A stretch of DNA of 64,000 nt from Halomonas sp. HAL1 (GTDB lineage Bacteria; Pseudomonadota; Gammaproteobacteria; Pseudomonadales; Halomonadaceae), in NCBI RefSeq assembly GCF_030544485.1, contig NZ_CP130610.1:1550001-1614000 (forward strand), written 5' to 3'. Every line of letters starts with the position of its first letter. Within the stretch, counting starts at the first letter, position 1. This document shows positions 50,263 through 58,757 of this stretch, piece after piece. The translations under genes were made by a program, and so were the position numbers. The notes under the pieces are model-generated. The model saw nothing but the letters and a program-made list of their open reading frames with translations, had not been told where the DNA came from and did no database searches.

Positions 50263-50297
50263 ATAAAGCATCGCTTAGGCGGTGCTTTATGCATTTT
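50263..50297 (+). terminator. Probable terminator of the dcw-lpxC operon
   Basis: ATAAAGCATCGC (50263-50274) pairs with GCGGTGCTTTAT (50279-50290) over 12 bp with one T-G wobble and a TTAG loop. GCATTTT follows. It lies 75 bp after the lpxC stop and before the convergent dciA gene, whose stop is at 50371. Confidence 0.65.
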
Positions 50298-50370
50298 GCC
50301 GCCAGCATACGTTTTACGCCAAGAGCGTTATAGCCGGTAAATTTGTTTGCCATAGCCCTTATGGCAACTG

Positions 50371-50835
50371 TTACTCGTTGGGTGGCCGAGCATGAGAGGC
50401 AAGCCGTTCAAGGGCGCGCTTTAACGTGGGATTGGTCGTGTCTTCAGCGCATTCAGCCAGTGTTTTGCCTGCATCTGCTGAAAGGCTGCGTGTATTACGT
50501 GGCGGGGGCACGATAGGGTGCACTGGGCGCACTTTAAAGGTAAAGCCGCTCACGCTTTCAAAGCCAGGTAACTGATGAAGTAGCTCTAATAGGCGACGCT
50601 GCTCAAAACGTAACCAGGTTAGCCAGCCTGCTTGACCACTGATCAGTGTTAAGCGACCTTCGCGAAAGCCACCGACAAAAATATGTTCACGCATCTCTTC
50701 GGGCAGGTGCGCGCGAAGATGCTGCTGCGCCTGGTCAATTAAACGAGATAGGCGCATTAACTGACTAATATCGCCCGACTTTGAGAGTAGGCGGGCAATG
50801 GGCTGTGCGCGAGAACGCTTAACCTTTATACTCAT
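50371..50835 (-). CDS. dciA: DciA, DnaB helicase operator (DUF721)
   Basis: A 154-residue DUF721 protein, the DciA family that loads or recruits the replicative helicase DnaB in bacteria that lack DnaC. The N-terminal KH-like domain (about 20-110) shows LPEEMREHIFVGGFREGRLTL and AGWLTWLRFEQRRLL; the C-terminal tail is charged and likely flexible. It lies between lpxC and secA as in pseudomonads and is divergent from the small ORF upstream of secA. Confidence 0.88.
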   Translation of the reverse strand: MSIKVKRSRAQPIARLLSKSGDISQLMRLSRLIDQAQQHLRAHLPEEMREHIFVGGFREGRLTLISGQAGWLTWLRFEQRRLLELLHQLPGFESVSGFTFKVRPVHPIVPPPRNTRSLSADAGKTLAECAEDTTNPTLKRALERLASHARPPNE

Positions 50836-50947
50836 ACGCTTAATTCCTAGGGCACCGCTATCCTAGGGTGCCGCTAATGATGACGTCGGAGACATTAACC
50901 GATCTCATTTTAGCAGATTTTACCACGCTCAGGAGCCGGTCTACAGC

Positions 50948-51310
50948 ATGTCACCTACGCTTGATGTTCAATCAGCTTTGCCGCGGCGCCATCGCCGCTA
51001 TGGCTTAGCGCGTTGGTGGCTGGCCGGCTTGTTAGTGAGCTGCCTATTACCCGCGAGTTTAAGCCCCGCGGATGCTTTTCGCAGTGGCGAACGCAGCGTT
51101 ACTATCTGTTTATGGGTACCCGCGATTTTACGTGCGCAGTCGCACTGGGTTGCTAAACGGCAGCGCGCCCTGCGCCGTTGGGCTCAACGCCCTAGGCGCT
51201 TTGCCCCGGTGCGGCGTCTAAGCAGTTGGCTTGCGCCGATGGCCCTGCTGGTGGCAGCGCGCGATGTCTTGACTCAGCGCGGCCCTCCTACCCATCAAGT
51301 ATGCCGTTAA
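50948..51310 (+). CDS. Small secreted-type ORF upstream of secA, candidate arrest peptide
   Basis: I do not recognise a named family for this 120-residue protein. It has an arginine-rich N-region (RRHRRYGLAR), a hydrophobic stretch (about 23-37, WWLAGLLVSCLLPAS) and a probable signal cleavage after ADA (43). The middle is basic (RQRALRRWAQRPRR). Near the C-terminus it reads TQ-R111-G-P-P114, followed by only six residues (THQVCR). Position before secA, an export signal and an R-x-P-P/RAGP-like motif are the hallmarks of secretion-monitor arrest peptides (SecM; RAPP-type ApcA, ApdA, ApdP). An AGGAG lies 12 bases before the ATG. The coding call is moderate; arrest function is inferred. Confidence 0.7.
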   Translation: MSPTLDVQSALPRRHRRYGLARWWLAGLLVSCLLPASLSPADAFRSGERSVTICLWVPAILRAQSHWVAKRQRALRRWAQRPRRFAPVRRLSSWLAPMALLVAARDVLTQRGPPTHQVCR

Positions 51311-51410
51311 GATACTTACTTTGTCCCTACGCTGGTAGGTAAAAGACCTGAAGAAAAAGGGTCTGCCGTATATAGGCAAAGTCCGATGGGTTGTTCGTGA
51401 ATACTTGGAT
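51294..51410 (+). promoter_or_regulatory. Candidate secA leader switch
   Basis: ATCAAGTAT (51294-51302), 5 bases after the last Pro codon of RGPP, can pair with ATACTTGGAT (51401-51410) through nine base pairs with one bulged G. The latter contains the only SD-like GGA of secA, 6 bases before its ATG. Between them lie hairpins CCTAC/GTAGG (51326-51339) and AGACC/GGTCT (51344-51364). AAGTAT can also pair locally with ATACTT at 51312-51317, a competing 6-bp hairpin. A ribosome stalled at RGPP would cover 51294-51302 and free the SD. Confidence 0.45.
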
Positions 51411-51415
51411 ATTTC

Positions 51416-54148
51416 ATGCTTAATAATTTATTACGTAAAGTCGTTGGTTCTAAAAATGACCGCGATGTTAAACGCATGCACAAAAATGTGCCTCAGATTA
51501 ATGCCCTAGAAGCAGAGTTTGAGGCATTAAGTGACGCTGATTTGCAGCAAAAAACAGCGCAATTGCGCGAACGCCTGGCGTCAGGTGAGCCACTCGATGC
51601 GCTGTTAGCTCCCGCCTTTGCAATCGTCCGCGAGGCCAGTAAGCGCGTTATGGGCATGCGCCACTTTGACGTGCAGATGGTGGGTGGTATGACCCTGCAC
51701 CGTGGCCGTATTGCAGAAATGAAAACCGGTGAAGGTAAAACCCTGGTGGCAACGCTGGCGGTGTATCTGAATGCGCTGACGGAGAAAGGCGTTCACGTGG
51801 TGACCGTGAACGACTATTTGGCCCGTCGTGATGCTGAGTGGATGCGGCCGTTGTATGAATTTCTAGGCCTTTCCATTGGTGTTATTTTCTCCGGCCAGTC
51901 TGGCGAAGAGAAGCGTCATGCCTATCAGTGCGATATTACCTACGGTACCAATAACGAGTTCGGCTTTGATTATCTACGCGATAACATGGCGTTTTCGTTA
52001 GAAGACAAAGTGCAGCGTGGCTTGCATTTTGCGATTGTCGATGAAGTTGACTCGATTCTTATCGATGAAGCGCGTACGCCGCTGATTATTTCGGGCGCGG
52101 TAGACGAAAATACGGATCTCTATAAAGTCGTTAATCAGTTGGCTCAGCAGCTTGAGAAAGGCGAAGAGAGTGAAGATGACGATGCCCCGGTGGTCGGCGA
52201 CTTCTTAGTTGACGAAAAGCAGAAACAGGTAGAGCTAACGGAACAGGGGCATAACAAAGTTGAAGAGCTAATGCGCGGCGAGGGTTTATTGGGCGATGAA
52301 GAGTCGCTCTATGCCGCGCAAAACCTCAATTTGCTTCAGCATATGCATTCGGCCCTGCGCGCCCGCTACCTCTATAATCGTGATGTCGATTATATCGTTT
52401 CTGAAGGTCAGGTAGTCATCGTCGACGAACACACTGGCCGTTCTATGCCAGGGCGCCGTTGGTCGGAAGGCTTGCACCAGGCTGTAGAAGCCAAAGAGGG
52501 CGTTACGGTACAGCGCGAAAGCCAAACGCTTGCCTCGACCACCTTCCAGAACTATTTCCGTCTGTATGAGAAGTTAGCCGGTATGACCGGTACAGCGGAT
52601 ACTGAAGCCTTTGAATTTCGTCAAATTTATGGCCTCGACGTGGTGGTTATTCCTACCAACCGTCCATTGGCACGTAAAGACCTGAACGATCTGGTCTATT
52701 TGAGCGCTGAAGAGAAATACGAAGCGATCATTAAAGATGTCAAAACTGAGACAGAAGCTGGGCGCCCTGTGCTGGTTGGTACGGCCTCAATTGAAACATC
52801 GGAGTACCTTGCCAACCTGATGCGAGAGGCCGGCCTCGCGTTCAACGTGCTTAACGCCAAACAGCACCAGAGTGAAGCCGAAATTATCGCTCAGGCAGGC
52901 CGCCCAGGGGCAATTACCATCGCCACCAACATGGCTGGCCGGGGTACCGATATTGTGCTGGGCGGCAATTGGGAGGCTGAATCGGCCAAGCTACAAAACC
53001 CAAGCCAAGAGCAGGTTGATGCGTTAAAGGCTGAGTGGCAGGCACGCCACGATGCTGTGTTGGCCGCCGGCGGCTTACATGTGGTGGGGTCTGAGCGCCA
53101 TGAGTCTCGGCGTATCGACAATCAGCTGCGTGGCCGTGCTGGTCGCCAGGGCGACCCCGGCTCCACGCGGTTCTTCTTGTCGCTTGAAGACAGCCTGATG
53201 CGTCTGTTTGGCTCTGATCGTGTTAAGCGCTTGATGCAGGCGTTAGGGCTTGAGCATGGTGAAGCCATTGAGCATAAGATGGTCTCCAATGCGGTTGAGC
53301 GTGCCCAGAAAAAAGTCGAAGGGCGTAACTTCGATATTCGTAAGCAGCTGCTTGAGTACGATGACGTTGCCAACGACCAGCGCCGGGTGATCTACGACCA
53401 GCGTAATGAAATTCTCGCCGCGGACGATGTGGCTGATGCCGTTATCGGTATTCGTGAAGAGGTAATGGAAACGGCAATTAGCAGCTATGTTCCTCCTCAG
53501 AGCCTGCCCGAACAGTGGGATTTGCCCGGTTTGGAAGCGCACCTGAAAACAGAGTTTAATCTTGATGCGCCCGTGGTTAAGTGGGCTGCTGAGGATGATC
53601 GCTTTAGCGAGGAGCAGTTACGCGAGCGACTGCAGACCATGCACCGTGAAGCCTATGCGGCAAAAGTGGCTGCAGCGGGCGAGAAACTGATTCGTCGCTT
53701 TGAGAAGCAAGTCATGCTGCAGGTGTTGGATACGCGCTGGAAAGAGCACCTTCAGTCAATGGATCATCTGCGCCGTGGTATTCACCTGCGTGGCTATGCC
53801 CAGAAAAACCCCAAGCAAGAGTACAAGCGTGAATCGTTTGAGCTCTTCCAACACCTGCTTGACCATATTAAAGAAGATGTAACGCGCATTCTGAGCCACG
53901 TTCAGGTTCGCCAGCCCGAGGAAGTGGATGCCCTTGAGCGTCAACGCCGCGAAGCGCTGGAGCGCGAAACCGCCACCGCCGCTAGTCGCCATGACGCCCC
54001 GGCCCCTGAGCAGACTGAGAGCGAACATGAGACGTCAGGCAGTGAAGGGCGTCCGGTGCGTCGCGAAGGCCCCAAAGTGGGCCGTAACGACCCCTGTTTT
54101 TGTGGTTCAGGTAAAAAGTACAAGCAGTGCTGTGGAAAATTAAGCTAA
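51416..54148 (+). CDS. secA: SecA, preprotein translocase ATPase
   Basis: A 910-residue motor ATPase that drives proteins through SecYEG. Walker A is MKTGEGKT (102-109) and Walker B is [12 protein letters not shown]; the helicase-type motifs ([25 protein letters not shown]) are intact. The C-terminal zinc-binding SEC-C motif that contacts SecB and ribosomes has C894, C896, C905 and C906. The SD is weak (TTGGAT), which suggests regulated translation from the leader ORF upstream. Confidence 0.98.
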   Translation: MLNNLLRKVVGSKNDRDVKRMHKNVPQINALEAEFEALSDADLQQKTAQLRERLASGEPLDALLAPAFAIVREASKRVMGMRHFDVQMVGGMTLHRGRIAEMKTGEGKTLVATLAVYLNALTEKGVHVVTVNDYLARRDAEWMRPLYEFLGLSIGVIFSGQSGEEKRHAYQCDITYGTNNEFGFDYLRDNMAFSLEDKVQRGLHFAIVDEVDSILIDEARTPLIISGAVDENTDLYKVVNQLAQQLEKGEESEDDDAPVVGDFLVDEKQKQVELTEQGHNKVEELMRGEGLLGDEESLYAAQNLNLLQHMHSALRARYLYNRDVDYIVSEGQVVIVDEHTGRSMPGRRWSEGLHQAVEAKEGVTVQRESQTLASTTFQNYFRLYEKLAGMTGTADTEAFEFRQIYGLDVVVIPTNRPLARKDLNDLVYLSAEEKYEAIIKDVKTETEAGRPVLVGTASIETSEYLANLMREAGLAFNVLNAKQHQSEAEIIAQAGRPGAITIATNMAGRGTDIVLGGNWEAESAKLQNPSQEQVDALKAEWQARHDAVLAAGGLHVVGSERHESRRIDNQLRGRAGRQGDPGSTRFFLSLEDSLMRLFGSDRVKRLMQALGLEHGEAIEHKMVSNAVERAQKKVEGRNFDIRKQLLEYDDVANDQRRVIYDQRNEILAADDVADAVIGIREEVMETAISSYVPPQSLPEQWDLPGLEAHLKTEFNLDAPVVKWAAEDDRFSEEQLRERLQTMHREAYAAKVAAAGEKLIRRFEKQVMLQVLDTRWKEHLQSMDHLRRGIHLRGYAQKNPKQEYKRESFELFQHLLDHIKEDVTRILSHVQVRQPEEVDALERQRREALERETATAASRHDAPAPEQTESEHETSGSEGRPVRREGPKVGRNDPCFCGSGKKYKQCCGKLS

Positions 54149-54202
54149 CGGCGATTGTGTCTGAGATAGCGTCTGACCAAGGTTTGCCTAAAGGAGAGAA
54201 TC

Positions 54203-55432
54203 ATGGCAGTGGGAAACACTCCCTTTCCAGAGTTGCCACCCCTGCAAGGGGTGCGCCTTGGGGTTGCAATGGCGGGTATCAAAAAGCCGAATCGTCGTGA
54301 TGTGGTGGTGATTGAACTGCCCGACACAGCGACGGTGTCGGGGGTTTTTACCCGTAACGCCTTTTGTGCAGCGCCGGTAGTAGTGGCCAAGCAGCACCTT
54401 GAACAGCGCCGTGCGGAGCACCGCTCTCCGCGTTATTGGTTGATCAATACCGGCAACGCGAACGCGGGCACTGGCGAGGCAGGCTTGCGCGATGCGCGGG
54501 CATGCTGTGCTGAGCTTGCCAAGCAGGTGGGAGTTGCGACTGAAGATATAATGCCATTCTCAACCGGTGTGATTGGTGAACCGCTGCCAATGGAGAAACT
54601 GCTAGCGGGATTAGCACCGGCGCTTGAAAGTTTGTCCAGCGACAGTGTTGCCTGGGAGCACGCAGGCGAGGGCATTTTAACCACTGATACCCGGGCCAAA
54701 GGGGCCAGTGTCACGGTTGAAATAGGTAATCAGCAGGTAACGATTAACGGCATCACGAAAGGGTCGGGCATGATCAAGCCCAACATGGCGACCATGTTGG
54801 GCTTTGTGGTGACCGATGCAGCTATCGAGGCACCGCTACTGGATCGGCTTCTGCGTGAAACCGTCGACCGCTCGTTTAACTGCATCACGGTGGATAGCGA
54901 TACCTCTACCAATGACGCCTGTATGTTGGCAGCGACTGGCACAGGCCCTCGAATCGCTGATGAAGCGCAGATAGCCGCGTTCAGTAACGCTTTACAACGG
55001 GTAATGACCGAGCTGGCGCAAGCGATCATTCGCGATGCTGAAGGGGCGACCAAGTTCGTTACCCTGCAGGTTGGCGAAGCGCAAAGTCGTCAAGAAGCAC
55101 TTGATGTAGCTTTCACCGTTGCTCACTCGCCGCTGGTCAAAACAGCGCTGTACGCTTCTGATGCCAACTGGGGGCGAATTCTAGCAGCCGTCGGGCGGGC
55201 GCCGGTGAACGACTTTGACGTTAACCGCGTGGTGATTGACTTAGGCGATGTGCGTTTAGTCGAACAAGGCGGACGCGCGGCAGGTTACACCGAAGCAGCA
55301 GGAAGCGCTGTCATGGCGCAGTCAGAAATTACCATTCGCATTAACTTGGGGCGCGGCGAAGAGAGTGCCACGGTGTGGACCTCTGACCTCTCTCATGACT
55401 ATGTGTCTATCAACGCGGATTACCGTAGCTAG
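54203..55432 (+). CDS. argJ: ArgJ, ornithine acetyltransferase
   Basis: A 409-residue enzyme that transfers the acetyl group from N-acetylornithine to glutamate, and in bifunctional forms also uses acetyl-CoA. It is made as a precursor that cleaves itself before the nucleophile Thr197 in MATML. GITKGSGMIKPN and the closing SADYRS-like DYVSINADYRS are typical. An SD AAAGGAGAG lies 8 bases before the ATG. It follows secA as in pseudomonads. Confidence 0.96.
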   Translation: MAVGNTPFPELPPLQGVRLGVAMAGIKKPNRRDVVVIELPDTATVSGVFTRNAFCAAPVVVAKQHLEQRRAEHRSPRYWLINTGNANAGTGEAGLRDARACCAELAKQVGVATEDIMPFSTGVIGEPLPMEKLLAGLAPALESLSSDSVAWEHAGEGILTTDTRAKGASVTVEIGNQQVTINGITKGSGMIKPNMATMLGFVVTDAAIEAPLLDRLLRETVDRSFNCITVDSDTSTNDACMLAATGTGPRIADEAQIAAFSNALQRVMTELAQAIIRDAEGATKFVTLQVGEAQSRQEALDVAFTVAHSPLVKTALYASDANWGRILAAVGRAPVNDFDVNRVVIDLGDVRLVEQGGRAAGYTEAAGSAVMAQSEITIRINLGRGEESATVWTSDLSHDYVSINADYRS

Positions 55433-55471
55433 TCGGTCGCTCTCAGCCGAGGGCATTGGTTGGCAGGGGTA

Positions 55472-55549
55472 ATGGACACACGCAGCGAGATAGCGCCGAT
55501 GGCAAAAGCGTTGGTGCGCGCAGTGGATCAAGACGTAACGAGTATATGA
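55472..55549 (+). other. Possible 25-codon leader ORF before mutT
   Basis: An ATG at 55472, with AGGGG about 2-5 bases upstream, opens 25 codons (starting MDTRSEIAPM) and ends in TGA at 55547-55549, four bases before the mutT ATG. The mutT start has no SD of its own; the preceding sequence is the short repeat AGTATATG. Coupled translation would explain that. It is not a recognised gene. Confidence 0.3.
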
Positions 55550-55553
55550 GTAT

Positions 55554-56510
55554 ATGAGCATAAAGGTAAAACGACGGGTTCACGTCGCGGCAGCTGCGAT
55601 TATCAGCGCCGATCAACAGCAAGTACTGATCGCCCGTCGGCCGTCAAACGTTGATCATGGCGGACTGTGGGAGTTTCCAGGTGGCAAACTAGCACCTTAT
55701 GAGACCGGTCTTGAAGGATTAAAGCGAGAACTGCATGAAGAGCTGGGCGTCGAGATTGTTTGTGCTCAGCCGTTGATTCGCGTTCACCATGAGTATCCTG
55801 ACAAGCATATCCTGCTTGATGTCTGGCAGGTGCATGAGTTTGCCGGAGAGCCTTTTGGCCGTGAAGGGCAGGCCGTGCGCTGGGTGCCTATGAGCGAACT
55901 CTCCAACTATCCTTTCCCGGCAGCAAATTTACCGATACTGCGGGCGGTAAGGTTGCCTACCGAGTATTTGATCACCAACGAAGAGGCTGATGAAGCGCGT
56001 TTTGATGCGTTTTTGGAGCGCGCGCTGCGTGAAGACAAGATTCGCTTGGTGCAGCTGCGTGCCAAGCAGTTGGACGAAGCGGCTTATCTCGCCCGTGCTC
56101 AGCGAGCTCTGACCCTATGCCGTGAGTACGGCGCGCGGCTGCTGCTTAATGGTGAGCCTACTCTGCTGGATCATATTGACGCTGATGGCATTCATTTGAC
56201 CAGCGAGCGTTTGATGCAGCTTGAACGTCGTCCGATTGCTGAAAATAAATGGCTTTCCGCATCGACGCACAACCAGAAGCAGCTTACCCAAGCAGCCGTA
56301 TTAGGCTGTGACTTTGTCAGCCTGTCGCCGCTGCGCACCACGCCATCGCACCCTGAAGTCGCTCCGCTCGGTTGGCATGACTTTCAACAGTTGGTCGAGC
56401 GTGCTGGTATGCCGGTGTTTGCATTAGGCGGTATGACGCGCTTTGATGCCAATCACGCTCGTGCCGTAGGCGCTCAAGGGATCGCCTCAATTCGCGATTT
56501 CTGGAAGTAA
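55554..56510 (+). CDS. mutT: Nudix hydrolase (MutT)/ThiE-like fusion
   Basis: A 318-residue two-domain protein. Residues 1-130 form a MutT-type Nudix domain with the box G44-x5-E50-x7-R58-E59-L-x-E62-E63-x-G65; MutT removes 8-oxo-dGTP from the nucleotide pool. Residues 150-318 resemble a thiamine phosphate synthase (LVQLRAKQLDEAAYLARA, DGIHLTSERL, FVSLSPLRTTPSHP, FALGGMTRFDA). This fusion is known in pseudomonads. The ThiE-like part lacks some usual pyrophosphate-site residues, so activity is uncertain. No SD is seen before the ATG. Confidence 0.92.
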   Translation: MSIKVKRRVHVAAAAIISADQQQVLIARRPSNVDHGGLWEFPGGKLAPYETGLEGLKRELHEELGVEIVCAQPLIRVHHEYPDKHILLDVWQVHEFAGEPFGREGQAVRWVPMSELSNYPFPAANLPILRAVRLPTEYLITNEEADEARFDAFLERALREDKIRLVQLRAKQLDEAAYLARAQRALTLCREYGARLLLNGEPTLLDHIDADGIHLTSERLMQLERRPIAENKWLSASTHNQKQLTQAAVLGCDFVSLSPLRTTPSHPEVAPLGWHDFQQLVERAGMPVFALGGMTRFDANHARAVGAQGIASIRDFWK

Positions 56511-56540
56511 TACGCTGCGTTAATCGGTCGTGGGTCATCA

Positions 56541-56579
56541 AAAACGCCTGCCTGAGTATTGATCCCAGGCAGGCGTTTT
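56541..56579. terminator. Bidirectional terminator between mutT and aguB
   Basis: A perfect 14-bp stem AAAACGCCTGCCTG/CAGGCAGGCGTTTT (56541-56554 and 56566-56579) with an 11-base loop is flanked by A and T tracts. It can end both the mutT transcript and the convergent aguB transcript. Confidence 0.88.
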
Positions 56580-56597
56580 GTTTTCTAGGGGGCGGGG

Positions 56598-57499
56598 TTA
56601 GTCGCGGTAACGGCGAGTTAGATCCCCATAGGCATCTACTCGACGATCCCTCAGGTAGGGCCAAATGCGGCGTGTGTTTTCACTGCGCGCCATATCAAGC
56701 TCAACGACTAACTGTTCAGTCTCTTCCCCCGCATGGTCCAATAGTTCACCTTGCGGCCCACAGACAAAACTACCCCCCAGAACTGAATGCCATCGCCGAC
56801 TTCGGAGTGATCTGCCTCAAAACCAACCCGGTTAGCTACCAGCACGGGTAAACCGTTGGCTACGCCGTGGGCGCGCTGAATTACTGTCCAGGCATCTTTC
56901 TGGCGTGCCTTTTCAGCGGCACCGTCATTGGGATCCCAGCCAATCGCAGTGGGGTAGAGCAGTAAGTCCGCACCGGCCAGGGCCATCAATCGGGCGGCTT
57001 CCGGATACCACTGATCCCAGCAGACCAGTACGCCAAGACGACCTACGGATGTCTCAATGGGTGTAAAGCCTTCACCGCGGGCGCTGTCATGGTCGCCTGG
57101 CGTAAAATAGAACTTCTCATAAAACCCAGGATCATCGGGAATGTGCATCTTGCGGTACTGCCCAACGCGCCCCTTGGCGCGGTCATAGACCACGGCGGTA
57201 TTGTGGTAAAGCCCTGGGGCGCGGCGTTCAAACAACGAACCGACCAGGACAATGTCCAGCTCCTTAGCGAGTGCTGCAAGACGCTGGCCGGTCGGGCCAT
57301 CCAACGGCTCTGCTAGGTCAAACAGCGAAGGGTCTTCGAACTGGCAAAAGTAATGAGTGGCATGCAGTTCTTGCAGCAGTACCAACTGAGCGCCTTGCTC
57401 AACGGCACTGCGAATACCTGCTTCACTGGTAGCCAGGCTTTGCGCTTTATCAGGCCACGCAGGTTGCTGCACAACAGCGACGGTTAGTGTCGTCGACAT
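56598..57499 (-). pseudogene. aguB: AguB, N-carbamoylputrescine amidase, frameshifted
   Basis: A nitrilase-family amidohydrolase that converts N-carbamoylputrescine to putrescine. The catalytic triad E44, K117 and C160 is intact (LQELHATHYF, YRKMHIPDD, LVCWDQWYPE). The first frame stops at 56708 (263 residues). After GIQFWG the true reading continues in another frame, giving SFVCGPQGELLDHAGEE, RRIWPYLRDRRVDAYGD and stop at 56598-56600. The break is at a run of six C (56773-56778; G on the coding strand); seven would restore the family sequence. This is a real mutation or a homopolymer sequencing error. Confidence 0.88.
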
Positions 57500-57509
57500 G
57501 GTGACTCCT

Positions 57510-58577
57510 TTAGCAAATAGCGGTCGCAGAAAACGTACTCTGGGTAAGCGTGCCTTGTGGAAGCTGCATGGTTAAGCAGTGCAGGCTGCCATGTTGGCGA
57601 ATAACGCTGACGCACTCAATCGGAATTAGGGTGTGTTCGGGAAATGCACTTGCCAGCGCGTGTAGCGCGGTGACATCCGCCGGGTCGCCGTAAGTAGGAA
57701 CCAGTACGGCTTGATTGATGATCAGAAAATTAGCGTAAGTGGCTGGCAGGCGGTGGCCGTCATCAGGGTCGAAGCAGGCCTGGGGCCAAGGTAGCGCGAT
57801 TAAACGGTAGGGTTCACCATTGCGTTGTCGAAACGCCTGTAACGCCTGCTCCATCGCCGCCAGTGCCGGATAATGAGGATCATTGGGATCATCGCAGCGT
57901 ACATAGGCGATGGTGGTTGGATCGCAAAAACGGGCAAGCGTATCGATATGACTGTCGGTATCGTCGCCTTCTAAATGACCATTGGCCAGCCACAATACGC
58001 GGTCAACACCAAAATCTTGGGCGAGCTGGGCTTCTACATCTTCTCGCGATAGCGTTGGGTTGCGGTTGGGATTAAGCAGGCATGCTTCTGTAGTGAGCAG
58101 AGTGCCTTCTCCATCGGTTTCGATACCGCCACCTTCCAGCACTAAATTCCGTGTCGCTACCGGGCAAGCCCAAACGCCCGCCTCGGCAAGCCACTGGGTA
58201 AGCCGATTATCACGCTCAGCGGGGAATTTACCGCCCCAGCCGGTGAAGGTGTAATCAAGCATCAGCATCTGGCCCTGGTCGTCGATAACACTGATCGGCC
58301 CATGGTCTCTCGCCCAGGTATCATCAGTGGGTGCGACAATAAGCTGCAGCCGGGAAGCAGGCACGCCGTAAGCGTCAAATGTAGTGGCTAAGCGTTGTTG
58401 CGTTAACTCATCGGGCACACAAATCAGCACGCGCTGAAAGCGTGTCGTGGCGATCACAATGCGTTCCAGGGTGGCTTCGATGCGAGCAAGCAAGGGCGCC
58501 CAATCGCCGTCTGGCCGCGGCCAGGTCAATTGTATTCCGTCTTGGGGATACCATTCGGGTAGCAAACGATAAGTCAT
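57510..58577 (-). CDS. aguA: AguA, agmatine deiminase
   Basis: A 355-residue enzyme of the peptidyl-arginine-deiminase fold that hydrolyses agmatine to N-carbamoylputrescine and ammonia. Motifs are WARDHGPISVID, LEGGGIETDGEGTLLTTE, NGHLEGDDTDSHIDTLARF and the catalytic Cys334 in SLHCLTMQLP. It lies 10 bp upstream of aguB, so both steps from agmatine to putrescine are in one operon. It is divergent from lolC across 180 bp. Confidence 0.95.
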   Translation of the reverse strand: MTYRLLPEWYPQDGIQLTWPRPDGDWAPLLARIEATLERIVIATTRFQRVLICVPDELTQQRLATTFDAYGVPASRLQLIVAPTDDTWARDHGPISVIDDQGQMLMLDYTFTGWGGKFPAERDNRLTQWLAEAGVWACPVATRNLVLEGGGIETDGEGTLLTTEACLLNPNRNPTLSREDVEAQLAQDFGVDRVLWLANGHLEGDDTDSHIDTLARFCDPTTIAYVRCDDPNDPHYPALAAMEQALQAFRQRNGEPYRLIALPWPQACFDPDDGHRLPATYANFLIINQAVLVPTYGDPADVTALHALASAFPEHTLIPIECVSVIRQHGSLHCLTMQLPQGTLTQSTFSATAIC

Positions 58578-58757
58578 AAAAGCGCAGGCCCACGGTCAGC
58601 AGTAAATCGGCGCAATGTAGGCGGTGGCGGGGCAAGTTGCAAGCATAAGGTTTTTAATCTGAACGCTCGCAGGGCTGATCGCTCTAATGGCCGTTTGGAA
58701 CATGCAGCGAGACTAAAAAAACCGTACCATGAGCGCTTATTGATAAGGAATGACGCC

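Noticed and set aside
50833..50835. dciA and mutT both start MSIKVKR with similar DNA
   Set aside because: Seven residues of identity at two starts about 4.7 kb apart, with unrelated proteins after them; most likely chance.
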